From: Lactobacillus colini
Lineage (GTDB): Bacteria; Bacillota; Bacilli; Lactobacillales; Lactobacillaceae
Reading direction: 5' to 3'
DNA length: 64,000 bases
NCBI RefSeq assembly: GCF_017874575.1
Contig: NZ_JAGGLU010000009.1
Coordinates: forward strand, 22,646-86,645
Of the stretch, positions 24,906 to 33,044 are shown in pieces. Position numbers and translations under genes: made by a program. Positions within the stretch are counted from its first letter, which is position 1. The number at the start of each line of letters is the position of its first letter. Below the pieces are notes generated by a model. That model was not told the DNA's origin and did not search any database. It was given only the letters and a program-made list of their open reading frames with translations.

Positions 24906-25265
24906 ATGGTACAAGTTGAATTAACACGTTTTAGAATCAAAAAAGGTAAAGAAAAATTAGCTCAAGAGTGGATGGATTTTTTAAATAGTCATCTTGATGA
25001 AACTATAGCTACTATGGCTAATGAAAAAATGTATGTTGAAAGTGTTTTTAAGGAAGAATCATCTGATGGGTATACATATTTTTATTGGTATTCAGTTCAG
25101 GGTAAGAATGGTACAGCAGTAGAGGATTCAAATAATTATATCGACCAAAAACATCTAGAATACTGGGATAAGTGTATTGATGAAAGCTATAAGCCAGTTA
25201 ATATGACAATAGAAGAAAATTTAATTGCTCCAAAAATTAATGACCTTATACAAAAAGATAACTAA
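24906..25265 (+). CDS. DUF6176-like protein
   Basis: 119 residues, predicted cytoplasmic. MVQVELTRFRIKKGKEKLAQEW, then MYVESVFKEESSDGYTYFYW and DQKHLEYWDKCIDES fit a small ferredoxin-like alpha-beta family (DUF6176) whose function is not known. TGGAGTAAATAAA supplies the ribosome-binding site before ATG 24906. It lies 88 bases before the hydroxyacid dehydrogenase gene in the same direction, perhaps with its own promoter. Confidence 0.6.
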   Translation: MVQVELTRFRIKKGKEKLAQEWMDFLNSHLDETIATMANEKMYVESVFKEESSDGYTYFYWYSVQGKNGTAVEDSNNYIDQKHLEYWDKCIDESYKPVNMTIEENLIAPKINDLIQKDN

Positions 25266-25353
25266 ATGTTTGCTCGATAAAACTTCATTTTTGTTTTAGT
25301 AAGTATAGAGTTAAGATAAAGCAAGAATTTAAATAATAGAAAGGACTTCAATT

Positions 25354-26262
25354 ATGAGAAAAGTTGCAATTATCGGTTTAGGACATGTTGGCGCTACAGT
25401 TGCCTATACCTTATTCACTCATGGAATAGCAGATACCTTACTTTTACTTGATAAAAATCAAGCTAAGGTAGAAGCTGAATATAATGACTTGCGTGATACC
25501 TTGGCTAGAAACGATTACCATGTTAATGTCTTAATGCAAGATTGGGACAAGTTAAAAGAGATGGATGTTGTAGTTACAGCATTTGGTGATATTGCGGCAA
25601 CTGTGAAAACCGGTGACCGATTTGGTGAATTTGAAATAAATGCTAAGAATGCTAAAGAAGTTGGACAAAGAATTAAAGACACCGGCTTTAATGGTATTTT
25701 GATTAATATTTCTAATCCTTGTGATGCTATTTCAACTATTTTACAAGAAACTAGTGGCTTATCTAAAAAGCACGTCTTCGGTACAGGCACGTTCTTAGAT
25801 ACCGCAAGAATGCAACGTATTGTCGGCGAGAAGCTAAATGAAGATCCACGTAATGTTGAAGGCTTTGTCTTAGGAGAACATGGTGCATCTCAATTTACGG
25901 CTTGGTCTACGGTGCGCGTGAATGGTCGTAGTGCTGATGAATTATTTAATAAGGATGAAGAATCTGAATTGAGTGCCCAACCTAACAAAAACTCAATGAA
26001 AGTTGCCTTTGGTAAGGGCTATACATCTTATGCAATCGCGACTTGTGGTGTGAGATTGGTTCAAGCTGTTTTTAGTGATGCTAGATTATTTGCGCCAACT
26101 TCAGTTTATGTCGATGAAGTTGGAACTTATATTGGCTATCCTGCAATTATTGGTAAGGACGGAGTTGAAGAAGTAGTTAAATTGAATTTAACCGATGAAG
26201 AAGATCAGAAGCTTCAAGATTCAGCTAATATTATTAAAAAACATATTGCACAATTGAACTAA
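25354..26262 (+). CDS. L-2-hydroxyisocaproate/L-lactate-type dehydrogenase
   Basis: 302 residues of the LDH/MDH superfamily. NAD fold: IIGLGHVGATVAY with LLLDKN as the acidic strand end. Active-site elements: NISNPCDAIS, GTGTFLDTARMQ (substrate Arg) and VLGEHGASQF (catalytic His). The mobile loop reads AFGDIAATVKTGDRF instead of the lactate-specific Gln-Arg form, like the L-2-hydroxyisocaproate dehydrogenases of lactobacilli. The expected role is NADH-dependent reduction of branched 2-oxo acids from amino-acid breakdown. AGAAAGGACTTC precedes ATG 25354. Confidence 0.87.
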   Translation: MRKVAIIGLGHVGATVAYTLFTHGIADTLLLLDKNQAKVEAEYNDLRDTLARNDYHVNVLMQDWDKLKEMDVVVTAFGDIAATVKTGDRFGEFEINAKNAKEVGQRIKDTGFNGILINISNPCDAISTILQETSGLSKKHVFGTGTFLDTARMQRIVGEKLNEDPRNVEGFVLGEHGASQFTAWSTVRVNGRSADELFNKDEESELSAQPNKNSMKVAFGKGYTSYAIATCGVRLVQAVFSDARLFAPTSVYVDEVGTYIGYPAIIGKDGVEEVVKLNLTDEEDQKLQDSANIIKKHIAQLN

Positions 26263-26283
26263 GAATAAATAATCTTACTATAT

Positions 26284-26316
26284 TAGACGGTTTCAACAGA
26301 AGCCGGCTATTTTTTT
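26284..26316 (+). terminator. Terminator of the dehydrogenase gene
   Basis: TAGACGGTTTC pairs with GAAGCCGGCTA (one mismatch), followed by seven T. Confidence 0.75.
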
Positions 26317-26384
26317 ATTCTTGAATATGATATAAAATAACTTTTAGTATACTGATAGTTATGATTAATAATTGTGAGGAAGTT

Positions 26385-27998
26385 ATGCAAAGAGAAAAAA
26401 GCTTTTTTTATTTAGGTTTTATAGAGAATAGTAAAGAATTTAGATATTTAAATAAGAGTAGAACAAATGATTTGTACCGAGAAATATTTATAGGTACGCA
26501 GAATAATAAGTCTGTTAAAGAAAATTATGAAATTGGTGGACAAAATCAAAATATTGCTTCGACTGTTGGTAATTTACTAGCCGAAGTAATCATACATTTA
26601 TATGATGTTGACAATCGTATTAAAGCTGGTATAAATTCTAAAAAGAAAAAAGTAAAGGAGGGTTATTCTTATCAAAGTTGGAAACATTTAAATGCAAGTG
26701 AGCGAATAGATTATTTAGAATACCTTAAGTTATATGATGTTACGATTATTAATATGCTAAATAGCCTGCGTGAAGATCGTAATGGACAGCATGATCCTGA
26801 TCGTCGAGAAGCTGCAACTGACCAAGTGGTAGATCAAGATTTAGAAGATTTCCATGATGTTTTGGCCTATTTTTATAATTATTATGAAGTAAAAAATGGC
26901 GATGCAGAATCATTTTTTAATCCACGTTTGCAAAGTAAGGCATACGTAAAAGGAAAAATAAATAGTCTGGTACCTCTAAAATTTGATTTAGCTTGGCATG
27001 GTAAAAAAGAAGAAACAACTGAAGAAAAAGATCAGTATGTTATTCCTGAAAAGCCAATAGAAACGGATTTAATTTTTGATAAGAAAAAATCAGATAGTGG
27101 CGATAGCAAACAAAAGCGTCCTGAAAAAGAAGTAAAGGGTAAAAAGGATACTGAGCCGATATTTACTAACAAGGAAAAATTAAAATCAGTTGTAAATAGT
27201 ACAAAAAATGCACTTAAAAAGATAGACCCCAAAAAAGTTTGGACTTATGCTAAAGTAGCCATTGGTGTAGGGGTTGCATTATTAATTCTTTCAGGTGCAA
27301 TTTCTACTATTTCAGGTGTAGTTCATTCCCTTTTTCCTGGTAATAATGACATAGGTACTGAAGAGGTTAATGATAATTCAGATTCTGAAACTAGCACAAC
27401 TACTTCTAATACATCAGACTCTAAATCTAATTCTAAAGAAAGATTTAATCCTGCAATTTTCCAGTTTTATTTGGCAGGATATGATGTTGACATTTACAAA
27501 AATGGGCAAAAAACTAAGGATGTGGGGGAACCACGTATTCATAAAGGATATACAGAAGAAGATTACATTGTTTCTTCTAATTTAAGTAATCATGTGGTAG
27601 TTGTCTCCAGAAATAGTAGAGCTCAAGAGATAGCTAAAGATAAAGAATTATTTAAGCAAACATATGAAAAACAGAAAAAAGAGGGAGTGTCTGGATATCT
27701 CTATGATCCTGACAAGAATGAGCTGACCTTAAAGCTTCATGATATTGACTATTACGTAACTGATTCTGGATATATAAATGTAGATAAAAATTTAAAATTG
27801 AATAAGAGAGGTGAACAAAAAATACAGAGTGTATTTAATAATCCACGCAATGGTACTAAGGGATTAGTTATTAATAAAAATAATAATCAAAAAATAACTT
27901 TGACAAATGAAGATTTTATCAACGCAGGTAGTGATAATTATCGTGTGGTTTATGACTTTCATTTTGAGTTGGATTCAACTTATGTTGCTTGGTCTTAA
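26385..27998 (+). CDS. Unrecognised single-pass membrane protein with HEPN-like cytoplasmic domain
   Basis: 537 residues from ATG 26385, four bases after TGTGAGGA; ATG 26361 is possible but has no ribosome-binding site. The N-terminal ~200 residues are helical and contain RNDxxN-like LREDRNGQHD, with Arg129 and His136 spaced as in the R-x(4-6)-H motif of HEPN domains. A Lys/Glu-rich disordered linker (~205-285) follows, then one membrane helix (~290-315, AIGVGVALLILSGAIS). The outer ~220 residues begin with a Ser/Thr/Asn linker and form a beta-rich domain (FYLAGYDVDIYKNGQ). Positive-inside residues put the N-terminus in the cytoplasm. No family is recognised; sensing or defence roles are speculation. 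Confidence 0.7.
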   Translation: MQREKSFFYLGFIENSKEFRYLNKSRTNDLYREIFIGTQNNKSVKENYEIGGQNQNIASTVGNLLAEVIIHLYDVDNRIKAGINSKKKKVKEGYSYQSWKHLNASERIDYLEYLKLYDVTIINMLNSLREDRNGQHDPDRREAATDQVVDQDLEDFHDVLAYFYNYYEVKNGDAESFFNPRLQSKAYVKGKINSLVPLKFDLAWHGKKEETTEEKDQYVIPEKPIETDLIFDKKKSDSGDSKQKRPEKEVKGKKDTEPIFTNKEKLKSVVNSTKNALKKIDPKKVWTYAKVAIGVGVALLILSGAISTISGVVHSLFPGNNDIGTEEVNDNSDSETSTTTSNTSDSKSNSKERFNPAIFQFYLAGYDVDIYKNGQKTKDVGEPRIHKGYTEEDYIVSSNLSNHVVVVSRNSRAQEIAKDKELFKQTYEKQKKEGVSGYLYDPDKNELTLKLHDIDYYVTDSGYINVDKNLKLNKRGEQKIQSVFNNPRNGTKGLVINKNNNQKITLTNEDFINAGSDNYRVVYDFHFELDSTYVAWS

Positions 27999-28013
27999 AT
28001 ATTAACATTACTA

Positions 28014-28041
28014 TTTTGAAAAAAATTTATTTTTTTCAAAA
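28014..28041 (+). terminator. AT-only hairpin after the membrane protein gene
   Basis: TTTTGAAAAAAAT (28014-28026) pairs perfectly with ATTTTTTTCAAAA (28029-28041). Confidence 0.55.
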
Positions 28042-28092
28042 ATATCCTTGCATTTTTTAGTCATCTTCGATATTATAATTAAGTAATCTTTC

Positions 28093-28174
28093 GGAGGCCT
28101 AGCGAAGTGGCTAAACGCGGCGGTCTGTAAAACCGCTCTCTCTGAGTTCGGTGGTTCGAATCCACTGGCCTCCA
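28093..28174 (+). tRNA. tRNA-Tyr (GTA)
   Basis: 82-base class II tRNA. Acceptor GGAGGCC pairs with GGCCTCC, anticodon GTA lies in GGTCTGTAAAACC, a long variable arm (GCTCTCTCTGAGT region) follows, and the T arm is GTGGTTCGAATCCAC. Discriminator A. A TTGCAT/TATTAT promoter pair at about 28048-28076 precedes it. Confidence 0.95.
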
Positions 28175-28192
28175 TTGCTGGATTATTCCAGC

Positions 28193-28302
28193 TGGTAATT
28201 AGTTGAACAACAAGTAAAAGTTCAATGAATTGGGTTATAGCCAAGTGGTAAGGCAATGGTTTTTGGTACCATCATGCGCTGGTTCGAATCCAGCTAACCC
28301 AA
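28193..28302 (+). repeat. Direct repeat, copy 2 (tRNA-Gln plus leader)
   Basis: Same sequence as 24681-24791 except for one missing A in the leader. It lies 18 bases after tRNA-Tyr. Confidence 0.9.
28231..28302 (+). tRNA. tRNA-Gln (TTG), copy 2
   Basis: Identical over all 72 bases to the copy at 24720-24791. It has no separate promoter in view and is probably cotranscribed with tRNA-Tyr. Confidence 0.95.
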
Positions 28303-28331
28303 TTTTCTTATTTTAAGAAACCCAACCCTTG

Positions 28332-28362
28332 AAAAAACGTCTTCAATTGAAGACGTTTTTTT
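28332..28362. terminator. Bidirectional terminator: tRNA-Tyr-Gln and rhodanese gene
   Basis: AAAAAACGTCTTCAA pairs perfectly with TTGAAGACGTTTTTT; runs of T occur on both strands. Confidence 0.85.
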
Positions 28363-28379
28363 GTATCTAATTCAAAATC

Positions 28380-28682
28380 TTAAAAATCAGCTTCAACTTC
28401 TCCATCCCAAGTTATCATGCCACCGACAACATTAGTAACGTCTTGGTAGCCTTGTTCAGTAAGATAGTGACAGAATTGTCCCGAACGGTTACCAGAGCGA
28501 CAGATGAAATAGTATTTTTCATTCTTGGGTAAGTCGAATTCGGCTACTTTTTCTAGTGGAAAGTTAGAACTTTCAGGTACATGACCTGCACTATATTCAA
28601 TTGGTTCTCTTACATCGAAGAGCTTGACTTCAGGATTTTGAATTAGAATTTTTTGTAATTGAGTAGTTGAAATTTCTTTCAT
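28380..28682 (-). CDS. Rhodanese-like protein
   Basis: 100 residues, a single rhodanese domain. LFDVREPIEYSAGHVPESSNFPL is the substrate-entry motif, and the active loop CRSGNRSG carries the persulfide cysteine. VVGGMITWDGEV near the C-terminus is also characteristic. Single-domain cytoplasmic rhodaneses pass sulfur to acceptors. AGGTAATT (minus strand) precedes the ATG at 28682. It is divergent from the beta-helix gene, leaving 85 bases for both promoters. Confidence 0.9.
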   Translation of the reverse strand: MKEISTTQLQKILIQNPEVKLFDVREPIEYSAGHVPESSNFPLEKVAEFDLPKNEKYYFICRSGNRSGQFCHYLTEQGYQDVTNVVGGMITWDGEVEADF

Positions 28683-28767
28683 AAATTACCTCCGTATCTA
28701 ATTAAAGCAAAAAATGCTACGAGGTAGTAGAATATATTCTTGAAAAAATAGAAAGGACACGATTTTA

Positions 28768-29883
28768 GTGACAAAACTTGTTAAAGTTGGCGCCCGTGGT
28801 GACGGAATTGAATGGAAGTATGCCTTAAAGAATGTTCAAGCTGATGATGTGTTACTTTTGGAACCTGGATATTATAAATTAGAGCAGGGGATGCAAGTTT
28901 GCGATTTAACAATTAAAGGGACCGGTAGTAGCCCCGAAGATACTATTATTGATGGAAATTTTATCTTGGGTGGTGATTGTAATTTCTTTACTATGGAGAA
29001 TCTTTGCTTAGAAACAAAAAGCAATTATAATCCTTTATTTGTTGAAAATAGTGCTGATACTTACCTAACTTTAAGAAATGTTGTCTTAGATGGTGGCGTT
29101 GATAATACTGCTGCAATTGCAGTAAATGGTCAATGTACATTAGAGCTATTTTCAGTGAAGGTATTGGGAGCAAGTATATCTCTTTTTGCTAGCGCTAATT
29201 TCAGAATGACAATGAATGATTGCTTAGTCGACTATAATTCTGAAAAGTATTCGGCAATTGGAATTCAGGGCAAGGGAACAGCGATAATTTCTAATTCAAT
29301 TATCAAGGGCAGTCTTAGTACTTATAGTAATTCCAATTGTGAAGTAGACTTAAATAACTCTGAAGTAACAATTGGCTTAATACATGGTCAGACCTGGATG
29401 AATATGTTAAATTCAAAAATTACTAGTGACAGTGATTCGAGCTTTTATATTTCAGAAGATTCATGGGTAAATATCGTTAATTGCAGTTTTGCAGGTGGGG
29501 TCTTCATAGATAAGGAGACGCGAACCATTATGCAAAATTCTAGCTTAGATCGGTTAATCGTATGTGACGATGCTAAGCTAACTATTAACAATAGTACAGT
29601 TAATAGTCATGCCGACTTTCAAGATCGGGCTAGTTGTGATGCGACTAGGGTGACATTTTCTAGTGGTGTTAATTTTAAATATTTTATTGCTCTGAATGGG
29701 TCAGCTTCGATGCGGGGGCGTGATTTAGTTATTAATGCGGACAATTCGACAATAGCAGTTCAAGATGATGCTAAGGTAATATTAAATATTCTGTCTGATA
29801 GTAAACAAGATGTCTTAGAAGTTGAATGTGATAAGAAGGATAATATTAATATTGTTGGCGTTGCTTGGGAAGTAAAGAGTTAA
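28768..29883 (+). CDS. Right-handed beta-helix repeat protein, cytoplasmic
   Basis: 371 residues from GTG 28768 after GAAAGGA. There is no signal peptide or anchor. The sequence shows the short, repeating strand-turn pattern of pectate-lyase-like beta-helices: DLTIKGTGSSPEDTIIDG, NFFTMENLCLET, TYLTLRNVVLDGG, RMTMNDCLVDYN, and similar rungs of about 20-24 residues with many Asn in turns. It fits a solenoid scaffold or enzyme with no recognisable catalytic site. The GntR regulator 93 bases downstream is in the same direction. Confidence 0.65.
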   Translation: MTKLVKVGARGDGIEWKYALKNVQADDVLLLEPGYYKLEQGMQVCDLTIKGTGSSPEDTIIDGNFILGGDCNFFTMENLCLETKSNYNPLFVENSADTYLTLRNVVLDGGVDNTAAIAVNGQCTLELFSVKVLGASISLFASANFRMTMNDCLVDYNSEKYSAIGIQGKGTAIISNSIIKGSLSTYSNSNCEVDLNNSEVTIGLIHGQTWMNMLNSKITSDSDSSFYISEDSWVNIVNCSFAGGVFIDKETRTIMQNSSLDRLIVCDDAKLTINNSTVNSHADFQDRASCDATRVTFSSGVNFKYFIALNGSASMRGRDLVINADNSTIAVQDDAKVILNILSDSKQDVLEVECDKKDNINIVGVAWEVKS

Positions 29884-29976
29884 TTAGCTGCTTGTCTGAA
29901 TACATCTTTACCAACTAGACCAATTTATTTATAATATTAATTAGACTAGTTAACTGAACCCAGGAGGCACTTAATT

Positions 29977-30678
29977 ATGCAAGAACCAATGTATATAAAA
30001 ATTCATAATCAGATTAAACGTGATATTGAAAATAAAAAGTATGTTGTCGGTCAACGAATTCCTGCAGAGCGCCAACTGGCTGTGAAGTTTAATGTATCGC
30101 GTATGACACTGCGTCAGGCAATTAAGACACTTGAGGATGAAGGAATCTTAGAGAGAAGGCTAGGCAGCGGCACTTATGTTGCCAGCCAAAAAGTACAAGA
30201 AAAAATGTCTGGTGTAATGAGCTTTACTGATATTACTCGCTCTAATGGTCAGGTCCCATCAAGTAACTTAATATCTTATCGGATAACTAAGCCATCACTA
30301 TCAGAAAAAGAAAAGCTCAATATCCAAGCAGATGATGATGTTTTAAGAATGGAGCGTGTCCGTTCAGCTGATGGCATTCCTATTTGTTATGAAGTAGCAG
30401 CTATACCATATAATCTAGTAAAAGACTTTTCAAAAGAAGAAATATCTACTAGTCTGTATGATACTTTAAAGAAGAAAGGCGGCTATGAAATTGGCAATGT
30501 AACTGAAAATATCGGTGCTTCAATTGCTAATGAAAATGATGCCCGTTTGCTCTCAGTCAGAAAGGGCGAAGCATTAGTAACTCGTCGCCAAGTAACTGAA
30601 CTTAGCGATGGTAGACCCTTTGAATATGTACGAGCTTTCTATGTAGCTGAAAGATTTGAATTTACATTTGCAAAATAA
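29977..30678 (+). CDS. GntR-family regulator with UTRA domain
   Basis: 233 residues. The winged helix (residues ~5-70) reads KRDIENKKYVVGQRIPAERQ, then LAVKFNVSRMTLRQAIK and GILERRLGSGTYVA. The UTRA ligand domain starts around MSGVMSFTDITRSNG and contains DDVLRMERVRSADGIPICYE. The HutC/UTRA branch usually responds to phosphosugars or amino-sugar phosphates. CCAGGAGGCAC before ATG 29977 is a strong site. It may control itself or the beta-helix gene; no operator was pinned down. Confidence 0.87.
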   Translation: MQEPMYIKIHNQIKRDIENKKYVVGQRIPAERQLAVKFNVSRMTLRQAIKTLEDEGILERRLGSGTYVASQKVQEKMSGVMSFTDITRSNGQVPSSNLISYRITKPSLSEKEKLNIQADDDVLRMERVRSADGIPICYEVAAIPYNLVKDFSKEEISTSLYDTLKKKGGYEIGNVTENIGASIANENDARLLSVRKGEALVTRRQVTELSDGRPFEYVRAFYVAERFEFTFAK

Positions 30679-30711
30679 TAAGCTAGGTCGTTGTGACCTA
30701 GCTTATTTATT
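30677..30711. terminator. Bidirectional terminator between the GntR gene and tagD
   Basis: A perfect 13-pair stem AATAAGCTAGGTC / GACCTAGCTTATT overlapping the tagD stop codon region. Confidence 0.85.
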
Positions 30712-31093
30712 TAAGATCTTTTTTAATTTTAGTAGTTGAGATGCCGGGAGTTCGTGGTAAGTAGATTACGTTGCAATAAGGCTTAAGAAAGTCAAACTGC
30801 CCCTTCCAATCATCTCCCATGACAAAGGTATCGACACCGTATTTTTGAATATCATGGACTTTTTGATCCCAGTCTTTTTCAGGGATGACTTCGTCTACAT
30901 ATTTAATTGCTTCTAAAATATATTTACGTTCATCATAGCTATTATAAGCTTCTTTGTGTTTTTTGAATTCGTTAAATTCATCGGTCGATAAGCCGACAAT
31001 TAGGTAGTCGCCTAGCTCTTTAGCACGCTTAAGTAAGCGCACATGACCATAGTGAAGCAAGTCGAAAGTCCCATAAGTAATAACTTTTTTCAT
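30707..31093 (-). CDS. tagD: Glycerol-3-phosphate cytidylyltransferase
   Basis: 128 residues, normal for TagD. The nucleotidyltransferase motif TYGTFDLLHYGHVRLLKRA (HxGH form, ending in H-Y-G-H) is followed by VGLSTDEFNEFK, KHKEAYNSYDERKYIL and YLPRTPGISTTKI, the conserved RTxGISTT. It makes CDP-glycerol from CTP and glycerol-3-phosphate, the precursor of poly(glycerol phosphate) teichoic acid. AAGGAGAAAATT precedes the minus-strand ATG. It is divergent from tagA and supplies the kind of substrate used by TagB/F-like enzymes such as the one at 41051. Confidence 0.95.
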   Translation of the reverse strand: MKKVITYGTFDLLHYGHVRLLKRAKELGDYLIVGLSTDEFNEFKKHKEAYNSYDERKYILEAIKYVDEVIPEKDWDQKVHDIQKYGVDTFVMGDDWKGQFDFLKPYCNVIYLPRTPGISTTKIKKDLK

Positions 31094-31205
31094 AATTTTC
31101 TCCTTAATGTTACCTGTATTTTATCAAAAATGACGCATCTGTTAAAATATAATAGTTAATTAACAGTGACACTTGACATTGAGTTTAAAAATTTGAGTAA
31201 TAAAA

Positions 31206-31931
31206 ATGAATAAAGTAAAAGTATTAGGAATTGATTTTGATAATTATTCTTTGTCAGAATTTAAAAATGAATTTATTAGTCGTTTAAATAATCATCTCTC
31301 AACTATGATTGTAACTGCTAATCCAGAGATCGTAATGGCAGCTAACCAAGACCATGAGTTTATGGAAATTATCCAGCGTGATGCAGATTATGTGACTGCC
31401 GATGGAATTGGTATTGTTTTAGCAGGAAAGATGCAAAACACCCCAATTGCTGAAAGAGTAACAGGATATGACTTGTTTACTTGGTTTTTGCATGTGGCAA
31501 ATTTAAGAGGGATGAAGGTTTATCTAATTGGTGCTAAGCCTGAAGTGATTACGGCCACTGAAGCAAGAATTGCTCAAGACTATCCCAATATTAAGGTGGT
31601 TGGTGCCCAAGATGGCTATTTTAAAGATGATTTAAATACTGTTGCCCAAAAGATTGAACTTACTAAACCTGATATGGTTTTTGCGGCGATAGGCTTTCCA
31701 AGGCAGGAGAAATTGATTGCTATTATGAGAAGGGATAACTTACCAGCAATGATGATGGGAGTTGGGGGGAGTTTTGATGTTTTTTCAGGTAAGGTAAAGC
31801 GTGCCCCTGAACTTTTTCAAAAGTCGCATTTAGAATGGTTTTACCGCTTGATTACCAATCCAACTCGTCTTAAGCGGATGATGGTATTACCGAAGTTCGT
31901 TATTGAAGTAAAGAAAAATAAAAAGAGGTAA
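31206..31931 (+). CDS. tagA: TagA/WecG/CpsF-family UDP-ManNAc transferase
   Basis: 241 residues. Family landmarks: IVTANPEIVMAANQD, RDADYVTADGIGIVLAGKM, ERVTGYDLFTW, KVYLIGAKPEVI and GVGGSFDVFSGKVKRAP near the C-terminus. TagA adds N-acetylmannosamine to GlcNAc-PP-undecaprenol on the inner membrane face, the committed step in wall teichoic acid linkage-unit synthesis. It heads a run of glycosyltransferase genes; the next begins three bases after its stop. No strong ribosome-binding site precedes ATG 31206. Confidence 0.93.
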   Translation: MNKVKVLGIDFDNYSLSEFKNEFISRLNNHLSTMIVTANPEIVMAANQDHEFMEIIQRDADYVTADGIGIVLAGKMQNTPIAERVTGYDLFTWFLHVANLRGMKVYLIGAKPEVITATEARIAQDYPNIKVVGAQDGYFKDDLNTVAQKIELTKPDMVFAAIGFPRQEKLIAIMRRDNLPAMMMGVGGSFDVFSGKVKRAPELFQKSHLEWFYRLITNPTRLKRMMVLPKFVIEVKKNKKR

Positions 31932-31934
31932 AAG

Positions 31935-33044
31935 ATGAAGATTCTCCACATTAATGCAGGTCTAGAAAAGGGCGGCGGATTATTTCATATTGTCAATCTG
32001 TTAAGTGAAGCAAAAAAAGAAGGCCAAGACTTCGAATTGTTGACTTTAGCGGATGGTCCCGTAAGCCAAGCTGCTAGAAAAGCGGGAATTAAGACTTATG
32101 TTTTAAATGCCAATAGTCGCTATGACTTAAAGGCTTTGAGTAAGTTAGTTAAATTCATTAATCAAGGACACTATGATATTGTCCATACTCATGGCGCCCG
32201 TGCTAACTTGTATGTTTCATTAATTAAGAAGAGGATTAAGTCTAAGTGGTTGATTACTGTTCATTCAGACCCTCTAAAAGATTTTGAAGGAAGGGGGATA
32301 TTGGGTAATATATTTACTAAATTAAATTTACAAGCTCTAAAAAATGCAGACGGCATATTAGCTATTACCCAGAACTTTGCGGATATTTTAACTGAAAAGG
32401 TCGGTATTAAAAAGACGAAAATCTATGTAATTTACAATGGTATCTTCTTCAATGATAATATTGAAATCCCTAGCAAATATGCCCATCCTTACTTTAATGT
32501 TATTAATGTTGCTAGATCAGAGAAAGTAAAGGGACAAGACTTATTACTAAAGGCAATTCAAAGCTTAAATAATTCGAATTTGCGCCTGCACTTAGTTGGT
32601 GACGGCAGTCAGCTTAATAAGCTCAAGGCGCTAGCTAGAGATTTAGGAATTAGTCGGCAAGTAACTTTTCATGGATTTTTGGATCATAAGCAGATTCGTG
32701 AATTATATAGGAAGATGGATCTAGCTGCTTTAACATCTTATTCAGAGAGTTTTCCGCTGGTTTTGCTGGAAGCTAGTGATAATTTAGTACCAATTCTTTC
32801 AACTGATGTTGGCGATATTGAAAAAATGATCCCAAATGATGATTATGGTTTTGTAGCTGAAATTGGCAACTTAGATTCAATCACTAGACAGCTTGAAAAG
32901 GCAGTTGCTAAGTCGAAGTTAGAATTAGCAGAAATGGCTAAAAGAGAAAAAGAATACTTAGCTAGAACATTTTCAATGAAAAATCAATTGCTGGTAGTAA
33001 CTAATTATTACAAATCAATCTTAGGCGATAATTATGGTGACTAA
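31935..33044 (+). CDS. Glycosyltransferase family 4
   Basis: 369 residues with a two-Rossmann GT-B layout. N-terminal ILHINAGLEKGGGLFHIVNLL is the acceptor-side glycine loop. The C-terminal donor site has NVARSEKVKGQDLLLKAIQ, LRLHLVGDGSQLNKLKALA, VTFHGFLDHKQIRELY and YSESFPLVLLEASDN with the retaining-GT E-x7-E type motif. It probably adds a sugar to a lipid-linked glycan on the cytoplasmic face. It is in an operon with tagA and overlaps the next gene by 11 bases. Donor and acceptor are unknown. Confidence 0.88.
   Translation: MKILHINAGLEKGGGLFHIVNLLSEAKKEGQDFELLTLADGPVSQAARKAGIKTYVLNANSRYDLKALSKLVKFINQGHYDIVHTHGARANLYVSLIKKRIKSKWLITVHSDPLKDFEGRGILGNIFTKLNLQALKNADGILAITQNFADILTEKVGIKKTKIYVIYNGIFFNDNIEIPSKYAHPYFNVINVARSEKVKGQDLLLKAIQSLNNSNLRLHLVGDGSQLNKLKALARDLGISRQVTFHGFLDHKQIRELYRKMDLAALTSYSESFPLVLLEASDNLVPILSTDVGDIEKMIPNDDYGFVAEIGNLDSITRQLEKAVAKSKLELAEMAKREKEYLARTFSMKNQLLVVTNYYKSILGDNYGD

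Noticed and set aside
24681..28302. Prophage or integrative element between the tRNA-Gln copies
   Set aside because: No integrase, recombinase, replication or structural gene is present; the repeats cover a whole tRNA and leader rather than a short attachment core.
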